The notes below the pieces were generated by a model that was not told where the DNA came from, ran no database searches, and worked only from the letters and a program-made list of their open reading frames with translations. A DNA stretch of 13,120 nt, from the NCBI GenBank assembly GCA_945871945.1, contig CAMBXY010000031.1:1-13120 (forward strand), given 5' to 3'. Shown here piece after piece: positions 8,302 through 13,120 of this stretch (its first letter is position 1; each line of letters begins with the position of its first letter). The position numbers and the translations under genes are program-made. The stretch comes from Bordetella parapertussis (GTDB taxonomy: Bacteria; Pseudomonadota; Gammaproteobacteria; Burkholderiales; Burkholderiaceae_C).

Positions 8302-9205
8302 GCTGCGCAAACCGGCTTTTGCGCATGACTGGTCTGAGCATGTGCAAACCCGTCCCGAAGACGTGGTCCAGCGTTTGCAAGGCGCAAGCATAGTCATCAC
8401 CAACAAAGTGCCGATTCGTCGCGAGACCTTGGCGCAACTGCCCGACCTGAAATTGATTGCCATGGCCGCCACCGGCTATGACGTGATTGACGTGGATGCG
8501 TGTCGTGAACGCGGTGTTGCTGTGGCCAATATTCGCAACTATGCGGTGCATACTGTTCCCGAACACGCGTTTGCCTTGATTTTTGCTTTGCGCCGCAACT
8601 TGATGGCCTACCGAGACGATGTGCTCAAGGGCCGCTGGCAAACCGAAGAGCAATTTTGCTTCTTCGATTACCCTATCCGCGACTTGCACGGCAGCACCTT
8701 AGGCATTTTTGGGGAAGGTGTGCTGGGTCAGGCCACCGCCCACATCGCCCGTGCTTTGGGCATGAAGGTGTTATTTGCCGACCATGCGCCACCCAAAGCT
8801 GCTGGCGTGGACTTTGTCCCGCCTGAACAGGTGTTTGCCGAGTCCGACATTATTTCTTTGCACTGCCCTTTAACCCCCGCCTCGCGCCACTTCATTGGCA
8901 TGGCGCAGTTGCAACAAATGAAACCCAGTGCTTTGCTGATCAACACCTCGCGGGGTGGCTTGGTGGATGAACAAGCTTTGAAGCAGGCCTTGGAAACTGG
9001 CGTGATTGCCGGCGCAGGTTTTGATGTGTTGACGCAGGAGCCACCGAAAAATGGCAATCCTTTGCTCGATATTCGCTCGCCCAATTTTCTACTCACGCCC
9101 CATGTGGCATGGGCCTCGCAGCAAGCCATGCAGTTTTTGGCAGACCAGTTGATCGACAACATCGAACTGTTCGTCGCCAACAAACCCCAGCACTTGGTCA
9201 CTTAA
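8258..9205 (+). CDS. hprA: D-2-hydroxyacid dehydrogenase, probable hydroxypyruvate reductase / glycerate dehydrogenase
   Basis: Reduces hydroxypyruvate to D-glycerate with NAD(P)H, the step after the aminotransferase. With the start at 8258 the protein is 315 residues, normal for the family. The Rossmann motif GEGVLG is at 152-157 and an aspartate (Asp175, in FADH) ends the second strand, which favours NADH over NADPH. The catalytic triad is Arg232 (NTSRGG), Glu261 (LTQEPP) and His282 (TPHVAW). The reading frame is open far upstream, but MQKIVFLDRQ is the natural N-terminus and has a ribosome binding site. It overlaps the aminotransferase gene by 44 bases, so translation is probably coupled. 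The exact substrate (hydroxypyruvate, glyoxylate or both) is inferred from context. The gene ends 3 bases from convergent rsmI. Confidence 0.85.
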   Translation: MQKIVFLDRQSLRAELRKPAFAHDWSEHVQTRPEDVVQRLQGASIVITNKVPIRRETLAQLPDLKLIAMAATGYDVIDVDACRERGVAVANIRNYAVHTVPEHAFALIFALRRNLMAYRDDVLKGRWQTEEQFCFFDYPIRDLHGSTLGIFGEGVLGQATAHIARALGMKVLFADHAPPKAAGVDFVPPEQVFAESDIISLHCPLTPASRHFIGMAQLQQMKPSALLINTSRGGLVDEQALKQALETGVIAGAGFDVLTQEPPKNGNPLLDIRSPNFLLTPHVAWASQQAMQFLADQLIDNIELFVANKPQHLVT

Positions 9206-9208
9206 ATT

Positions 9209-10123
9209 TCAGTCACTGCTGGCGTCGGGTTTCTTTTGCAAGGCCAGTGCATACAAGGCATTGCGCGGTGCCCCTGATATTTGCGCGGCCAAGCGCACCG
9301 CGCTTTTCATGGGCAACTCGGCCAGCAGCAAGTCCAGTACCCGCTCGGCTTCTCCCAAGCCAGGTGCTGCGACTGCCAAGGGGTGCAAAGCCAAGGCGAA
9401 TTCCCCTTTGCTGCGTTGGGTTGAGGCCTCAAGCCAGGCGCTCAAGCGGTCGGCGCGCATCACCGCCACCTCTTCAAACTGCTTGGTCAGTTCGCGCCCC
9501 ACACTCACCATGCGTTCACCCAGCAAAGCCAGGTCCTTGGCGAGCGCTTCAATCCGGTGCGGTGCTTCTAAAAAAACCTGTGTTCGCGTTTCTTGCGCCA
9601 TGGCTTGGATGGCTGTTTGACGCTCAAGTGCTTTGCTGGGCAAAAAGCCCAAAAACACGAAACTGCCGTCGCCTTGGCAGCCACTCACGCTCAGCAAAGC
9701 GGTGACACTGCTGGCGCCCGGAATGGGAATCACACGAAAGCCCGCGGCTTGCACAGCGGCCACCAACTTGGCGCCCGGGTCGCTGATGGCCGGTGTACCT
9801 GCGTCACTTAAATAGGCCACCCGCTGACCGCTTTGCAATCGCACAATCACATCTTCAGCTGCAGTTGTTTCATTGTGTTGATGTAGCGCCAAAAAAGCAC
9901 TGGAGGGTTTGGAGACACCGTAGCTGCGCAGCAAGGCTTGGCTGTGACGCGTGTCTTCGCAGGCCAAGGCGTCGGCCAGCGCCAGCAGGTGCAAGGCGCG
10001 CAAGCCCATGTCTGCCAAGTTGCCAATCGGCGTGGCCAGCACATACAGGCAAGCTGTCGGATGGGCTTGTGCCGCGCTGGCGTCGTGTGCTGCCACTAAC
10101 GCGGAATCAAAACGTTGGACCAA
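9209..10123 (-). CDS. rsmI: 16S rRNA (cytidine-1402-2'-O)-methyltransferase RsmI, TTG start proposed
   Basis: Methylates the ribose of C1402 in the decoding centre of 16S rRNA using S-adenosylmethionine. Family motifs are all present: LYVLATPIGNLAD near the N-terminus, CEDTRH, LSDAGTPAISDPG and IPIPGASS (tetrapyrrole-methylase fold), then FLEAPHR. The frame is open up to an ATG at 10240, which would give 343 residues, but that start lies deep inside yraN. A TTG at 10123 gives 304 residues, close to the usual 280-300, and has GAGGTG four bases upstream on the - strand. I therefore prefer TTG; a GTG at 10096 is a weaker alternative. Divergent from yraN with start codons that touch, and convergent with hprA. 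Function is certain, start less so. Confidence 0.93.
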   Translation of the reverse strand: MVQRFDSALVAAHDASAAQAHPTACLYVLATPIGNLADMGLRALHLLALADALACEDTRHSQALLRSYGVSKPSSAFLALHQHNETTAAEDVIVRLQSGQRVAYLSDAGTPAISDPGAKLVAAVQAAGFRVIPIPGASSVTALLSVSGCQGDGSFVFLGFLPSKALERQTAIQAMAQETRTQVFLEAPHRIEALAKDLALLGERMVSVGRELTKQFEEVAVMRADRLSAWLEASTQRSKGEFALALHPLAVAAPGLGEAERVLDLLLAELPMKSAVRLAAQISGAPRNALYALALQKKPDASSD

Positions 10124-10497
10124 TGAACACCTCTTTTCCTGCTCCCAATACCAAGCAACGTGGCGACGCCGCAGAGCAACGCGCCTTGCGCCATTTGCTA
10201 GACCACGGCTTGTCCTTGGTGGCTTGCAACTACCGCACACCTGGGCGAGGTGGCGGCGAAATAGACCTGATTGTGCGCGAGCCCGATGGCACCTTGGTGT
10301 TTGTCGAGGTCAGGGCGCGAGCGCGGGATGATTTTGGTGGCGCCGCGGCCAGTATCAGCGCCACCAAGCGGCGACGCATCATTTTTGCTGCCAAATATTT
10401 TTTGCGTAACTGCCGCGCATGTCCACCTTGCCGATTTGATGTGGTGCTGTTTCAAGCAGAATGCTTGACATGGATCAAGGCCGCCTTTGAGGAATAA
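10123..10497 (+). CDS. yraN: YraN family protein (UPF0102), endonuclease-like fold
   Basis: Small conserved protein of unproven function, with a predicted restriction-endonuclease-like (PD-D/ExK) core. With the ATG at 10123 it has 124 residues, normal for the family; the open frame continues upstream to 9793 but only across rsmI in another frame. Visible elements are the N-terminal GDAAEQRALRHL helix (14-25), GGGEIDLIVRE (43-53) with the putative catalytic Glu46 and Asp48, and VFVEVRARA (59-67) with Glu62. The motif lysine is replaced by arginine (EVR for EVK), which occurs in some members and may alter or abolish nuclease activity. In many proteobacteria yraN sits beside rsmI and before diaA and dolP, as here. 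The ribosome binding site is weak. Confidence 0.88.
   Translation: MNTSFPAPNTKQRGDAAEQRALRHLLDHGLSLVACNYRTPGRGGGEIDLIVREPDGTLVFVEVRARARDDFGGAAASISATKRRRIIFAAKYFLRNCRACPPCRFDVVLFQAECLTWIKAAFEE
10128..10133 (-). promoter_or_regulatory. Ribosome binding site supporting the TTG start of rsmI
   Basis: On the - strand GAGGTG precedes the TTG at 10123 by four bases. It lies within the first codons of yraN on the opposite strand. No comparable site was checked for the upstream ATG at 10240, whose use would also conflict with yraN. Confidence 0.5.
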
Positions 10498-10533
10498 CGC
10501 TGCTCGCAAATGCGGCAAAGGTATGATTAAGTC

Positions 10534-11133
10534 ATGTTAGAACAACGCATAGAGCAGCAATTCATTGACAGCGCAGACCTGAAATACCAGGCGGCCCAAG
10601 CTTTAAGCAAACCCATCGCAGCTGCCGTGGGGGTCATGTTGATGTGCGTCACAGGCGGGGGCAAAGTCATGGCGTGTGGCAATGGCGGCTCAGCCGCTGA
10701 TGCACAGCACTTTGCCGCAGAGTTTGTGGGGCGCTTCGAGCGTGAGAGGCCCGAGCTGGGTGCGATGGCTTTGTCCACCGACAGCTCCCTCATGACCGCA
10801 ATCGCCAACGACTACCATTTCGACCAGATTTTTTCCAAGCAAGTGCGCGCATTGGGTCAACCGGGCGATGTCTTGCTCGCCATCTCCACCAGCGGCAACT
10901 CCAGCAATGTCTTGGCCGCCATTGAAGCCGCTCATCAACGCGATTTGATTGTGGTGGCACTGACGGGCAAGGGCGGTGGAAAAATTGCGCAGGTGTTGCG
11001 CGAGACCGATATACATATATGTGTGCCGCATGAGCGCACCGCCCGAATTCAAGAAGTTCACTTGCTTGTTCTGCACTGTTTGTGCGATGGGGTGGACAGT
11101 CAGTTATTAGGTGAACAGGAGAACCCCCAATGA
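10534..11133 (+). CDS. SIS-domain protein: phosphoheptose isomerase (GmhA) / DiaA family
   Basis: A 199-residue sugar isomerase (SIS) domain protein at the locus where E. coli carries diaA, the DnaA-binding initiation factor. Signature segments are [20 protein letters not shown] (49-68), [14 protein letters not shown], the phosphosugar-binding [10 protein letters not shown] and LTGKGGGK, and [15 protein letters not shown] near the C-terminus. By alignment from memory, it keeps the glutamate (AAEF) and the histidine (VLHC) that correspond to the catalytic pair of GmhA; E. coli DiaA has asparagine at the latter place. Sedoheptulose-7-phosphate isomerase activity for LPS heptose synthesis is therefore possible, as is a DiaA role. 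The start is typical though the AAAGG Shine-Dalgarno is 12 bases away. The stop overlaps the dolP start by four bases (ATGA). Confidence 0.88.
   Translation: MLEQRIEQQFIDSADLKYQAAQALSKPIAAAVGVMLMCVTGGGKVMACGNGGSAADAQHFAAEFVGRFERERPELGAMALSTDSSLMTAIANDYHFDQIFSKQVRALGQPGDVLLAISTSGNSSNVLAAIEAAHQRDLIVVALTGKGGGKIAQVLRETDIHICVPHERTARIQEVHLLVLHCLCDGVDSQLLGEQENPQ
11117..11121 (+). promoter_or_regulatory. Ribosome binding site of dolP
   Basis: AGGAG is 8 bases before the ATG at 11130, inside the end of the SIS-domain gene. It indicates translational coupling through the ATGA overlap. Confidence 0.65.
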
Positions 11134-11768
11134 AACCCATATTTTTTGCCAAAGCACTCAGCAGTTTGGTGCTGCTCAGCGTGTTAAGCGCTTGCGCCCC
11201 CTTGATGATTGCGGGTGTGGCCGGCACCGCCTTGGTCGCCAGCGACCGACGGACCTCGGGCGCGCAACTCGAAGATGAAACCATAGAGATAAGAGCGCAG
11301 GCGCGCATTCGTGACAATTTGGGCGAGCGCGTGCATGTCAATGTCACCAGTTTCAACCGCCAAGTTTTGCTCACCGGTGAGGTCACGGCCGAGAAAGACC
11401 GCCAAGGCGTGTTGCAACTTGTAGAGCGTATTGAAAACGTTAAATCGGTGGTGAACGAGTTGTCGGTCATGCCCTTGACCAATTTGTCTGAACGCTCCAA
11501 CGATTTGCTCATCACCGCCAAAGTCAAAGCCAGTTTTGTCGATAGCAAAGACTTGTTTGCCAGCGCCTTCAAAGTGGTGGTTGAGCGAGGCGTGGTGTAT
11601 TTGATGGGCCGAGTAACTCAGCGCGAAGCCACCAGCGCCACACAAAGAACGCGCAATGTGGGCGGTGTAAATAAAGTAGTGCGATTGTTTGAGGTCATCA
11701 GCGAAGACGAGCTACGCAACCTCTTGCCACCACCCGCGCCTGCCAATGCGCCCAAGCCCGCCAAATAA
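11130..11768 (+). CDS. dolP: BON-domain outer-membrane lipoprotein DolP (YraP)
   Basis: Lipoprotein of the DolP/YraP family, which in enterobacteria binds anionic phospholipid, localises to division sites and protects outer-membrane integrity. The 212-residue precursor begins with a lipoprotein signal peptide: Lys2, a hydrophobic stretch, and lipobox LSAC with the acylated cysteine at 22. Two BON domains follow, about 47-115 and 123-192, each with the VxLxG core (VLLTGEV and VVYLMGRV). The C-terminus is a proline/alanine-rich tail ([15 protein letters not shown]). Absence of Asp at +2 after the cysteine (it is Ala) fits export to the outer membrane. It is coupled to the SIS gene, as in the E. 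coli diaA-dolP pair, and ends 5 bases from a convergent gene. Confidence 0.9.
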   Translation: MKPIFFAKALSSLVLLSVLSACAPLMIAGVAGTALVASDRRTSGAQLEDETIEIRAQARIRDNLGERVHVNVTSFNRQVLLTGEVTAEKDRQGVLQLVERIENVKSVVNELSVMPLTNLSERSNDLLITAKVKASFVDSKDLFASAFKVVVERGVVYLMGRVTQREATSATQRTRNVGGVNKVVRLFEVISEDELRNLLPPPAPANAPKPAK

Positions 11769-11773
11769 CCAGC

Positions 11774-12679
11774 TCAGCGCAAGCGCTTGATCAAACTAGA
11801 GGTGTCAAAGCGCTTGCCGCCCATGGCTTGCACATCGGCATAAAACTGGTCTACCAATGCCGTCACGGGCACGCGTGCACCGTTGCGCTTGGCTTCTTCC
11901 AGCACCAGTCCCAAGTCTTTGCGCATCCAATCAACGGCAAACCCAAAGTCGAATTTATCGGCCACCATGGTTTTGCCACGGTTGTCCATTTGCCAGCTTT
12001 GCGCCGCGCCCTTGCCAATCACTTCCAACACCTGCTCCATGTTGAGGCCAGCTTTCATGCCAAAGGCGATGCCCTCGGACAGGCCTTGAACCAAACCCGC
12101 AATGCAAATTTGGTTGACCATTTTGGTAAGCTGACCCGCACCGCTGTCGCCCATCAAGGTGAAGGCTTTAGAAAAGGCCATACCCACGGGTTTGGCGCTT
12201 TCGAAAGCCGCAGACTCGCCCCCGCACATCACTGTCAGCATGCCGTTGATGGCGCCGGCTTCGCCCCCCGACACAGGCGCATCAACAAAGTGCACGCCAC
12301 GGGCCTTGGCTGCAGCAAACAATTCGCGTGCCACATTGGCTGAAGCGGTGGTGTGGTCGACCAGCAGCGCACCGGCTTGGGTGCCGGCCAAGGCACCGTC
12401 TGCGCCTAACATGACGGCGCGCAAATCGTCGTCATTACCAACGCAGCAAAAAACCATATCGGCTCCCTCTGCGGCTTGGCGTGGGGTGGGCGCACTGGCC
12501 TGACCCGCAAACTCTGCACACCAGTCCTTGGCCTTGGCAGGGTTGCGGTTGTAGACCGTGACATGGTGACCCGCCAGCGCCAAGTGACCCGCCATGGGGT
12601 AGCCCATGACGCCCAAGCCAATGAAGGCAACTTTGGTGGCAGTGGAGGCTTCGTAGGTTTTGGGGTTGGTGCGGGCCAT
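11774..12679 (-). CDS. 3-hydroxyisobutyrate dehydrogenase family NAD(P)-dependent reductase
   Basis: Beta-hydroxyacid dehydrogenase of 301 residues. The N-terminal Rossmann motif is FIGLGVMGYPMAGHL (19-33). The second strand ends in NR (Asn44/Arg45), a pattern that often goes with NADP(H). The substrate loop is DAPVSGGEAGAINGML (133-148) and the catalytic lysine is Lys186 in GAGQLTKMVNQ. Family members act on 3-hydroxyisobutyrate, tartronate semialdehyde, succinic semialdehyde or glyoxylate, and the sequence alone does not decide. Tartronate semialdehyde or glyoxylate reduction would fit the nearby C2 genes, but no gcl or hyi lies beside it. The N-terminus carries about 14 extra polar residues before the Rossmann strand, with no strong ribosome binding site. 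Same strand as the PilT-like gene, 47 bases away, and convergent with dolP. Confidence 0.85.
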   Translation of the reverse strand: MARTNPKTYEASTATKVAFIGLGVMGYPMAGHLALAGHHVTVYNRNPAKAKDWCAEFAGQASAPTPRQAAEGADMVFCCVGNDDDLRAVMLGADGALAGTQAGALLVDHTTASANVARELFAAAKARGVHFVDAPVSGGEAGAINGMLTVMCGGESAAFESAKPVGMAFSKAFTLMGDSGAGQLTKMVNQICIAGLVQGLSEGIAFGMKAGLNMEQVLEVIGKGAAQSWQMDNRGKTMVADKFDFGFAVDWMRKDLGLVLEEAKRNGARVPVTALVDQFYADVQAMGGKRFDTSSLIKRLR

Positions 12680-12687
12680 GGCAGAAA

Positions 12688-12711
12688 ACTTTCAAAAAAA
12701 TAGATGAAAGT
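12688..12711 (-). terminator. Inverted repeat between the PilT-like gene and the reductase gene
   Basis: ACTTTCA and TGAAAGT form a perfect seven-base inverted repeat with a ten-base A/T-rich spacer. Read on the - strand, the hairpin comes after the PilT-like stop codon and its last arm runs into TTTT. It could be a weak terminator for the PilT-like gene, or an operator next to the start of the reductase gene, which begins 9 bases further on. Confidence 0.35.
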
Positions 12712-12712
12712 A

Positions 12713-12730
12713 TCTTAGTCTTAGTCTCAG
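12713..12730. repeat. Three-unit tandem hexamer at the end of the PilT-like gene
   Basis: TCTTAG occurs twice in tandem and is followed by TCTCAG, one base different. It covers the stop codon of the PilT-like gene and part of the short gap. It is probably a slippage product; no function is evident. Confidence 0.4.
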
Positions 12731-13120
12731 CCGTGACGCGCCGACTCTTCGGCACTGATCAAACCTTGGGCTTGCAGCTTGGACAGGCTTTGCGCCAAGG
12801 TCTGCATGCCAAACTGCGCGCCGGTTTGCAAGGCATTGGGCAGTTGCGCGGCCTTGTTGTCGCGGATCATTTGGCGTACTGCAGGTGTGGAGTAAAGCAC
12901 TTCATGGGCGGCCACGCGCCGTGTGCCATCGGCGCTTTTGCACAAAACCTGATGCACCACCCCCAGCAAGGACAAGCTAAGTTGCTGGCGCACCAAGTTT
13001 TTTTCATCTCCTGGAAAGATGTCCACCAAACGCTCCATCGCTTGGGCTGCGCTGCGGGTGTGCAGCGTGGCCAATACCAAGTGACCGGTTTCGGCGGCTC
13101 GCAAGGCCAGTTGTATGGTG
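12727..13120 (-). CDS. PilT-family type IV pilus retraction ATPase, C-terminal part (5' end outside window)
   Basis: C-terminal ~130 residues of a secretion-type ATPase that powers pilus retraction at the inner membrane. The frame is open to the window end (TIQLALRAAETGHLV...), so the real start lies beyond 13120. Typical PilT elements are AAETGHLVLATLHT (the His-box region), AMERLVDIFPGDEK, VRQQLSLSLLGVVHQVL, RRVAAHEVLYSTPAVRQMIR and QTGAQFGMQTLAQSL. The C-terminus is short (LISAEESARHG). Whether it is the main PilT or one of the paralogues common in this group cannot be told without the N-terminal part and neighbours. The GGGR stretch seen in many PilT proteins before VAAHE is replaced by CKSADGTRR. 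Confidence 0.88.
   Translation of the reverse strand, partial: TIQLALRAAETGHLVLATLHTRSAAQAMERLVDIFPGDEKNLVRQQLSLSLLGVVHQVLCKSADGTRRVAAHEVLYSTPAVRQMIRDNKAAQLPNALQTGAQFGMQTLAQSLSKLQAQGLISAEESARHG

Noticed and set aside
9793..10122. Upstream extension of the yraN frame by 110 codons
   Set aside because: The extension is Arg/Pro/Cys-rich, unrelated to YraN, and antisense to the conserved core of rsmI.
10465..10493. TTGACA at 10465 as a promoter -35 for the SIS-domain gene
   Set aside because: No acceptable -10 lies 16-18 bases further on; the bases there read TGAGGA. The perfect hexamer is part of the yraN coding sequence.
11013..11022. ACATATATGT palindrome with two ATA codons inside the SIS-domain gene
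   Set aside because: It encodes a normal part of the conserved protein (DIHICVP). The AT-rich spot is notable but short and has no partner repeats.
11775..11790. AGCGC-AA-GCGCT inverted repeat at the dolP/reductase junction as a bidirectional terminator
   Set aside because: The loop of two bases is too tight, the stem is five base pairs and no T-run follows on either strand; it lies in the reductase coding end.

Overview
This 13.1-kb window looks like chromosomal DNA from a betaproteobacterium of the order Burkholderiales, most likely Comamonadaceae or a close relative; I cannot fix the genus from the sequence alone. The reasons are the red-type (form IC) RuBisCO with CbbX and CbbY, and a conserved envelope/replication block (rsmI, yraN, a diaA-position SIS gene, dolP) that lacks lpoA between rsmI and yraN. 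Coding density is very high. No stretch longer than about 50 bases lacks a gene, and I saw no tRNA, rRNA, CRISPR array, insertion sequence or prophage gene.

Region 1 (1-5672, + strand) is the distal part of a Calvin-Benson-Bassham operon. It holds the 3' end of cbbL, then cbbS, cbbX (RuBisCO activase), cbbY (xylulose-1,5-bisphosphate phosphatase), fbp/cbbF (class I fructose-1,6-bisphosphatase), cbbP (phosphoribulokinase) and cbbA (class II aldolase). CbbX pulls on the C-terminal tail of CbbL to remove inhibitory sugar phosphates, CbbY destroys one such inhibitor, and the remaining enzymes regenerate ribulose-1,5-bisphosphate. Transketolase, cbbE, a CbbZ-type phosphoglycolate phosphatase and the regulator CbbR are not in the window.

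Region 2 (5713-9205, + strand) continues directly with glyA (serine hydroxymethyltransferase), a serine-glyoxylate aminotransferase and a hydroxypyruvate-reductase-like 2-hydroxyacid dehydrogenase. Together these convert glycine and glyoxylate to glycerate, the core of the plant-like C2 photorespiratory route, and also three steps of the methylotrophic serine cycle. Their position behind the cbb genes suggests salvage of the oxygenation product of RuBisCO. This is the most interesting feature of the window.

Region 3 (9209-11768) is a housekeeping block: rsmI on the - strand, convergent with the hydroxyacid dehydrogenase, and divergent from yraN, a SIS-domain isomerase gene and dolP on the + strand. 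The rsmI and yraN start codons overlap by one base if rsmI starts at TTG.

Region 4 (11774-13120, - strand) holds a 3-hydroxyisobutyrate dehydrogenase family reductase and the C-terminal part of a PilT-family type IV pilus ATPase that runs off the window end. No wholly unknown system was found. The unusual points are the gene partnership in region 2, several start-codon and overlap oddities, and small inverted repeats at gene junctions.
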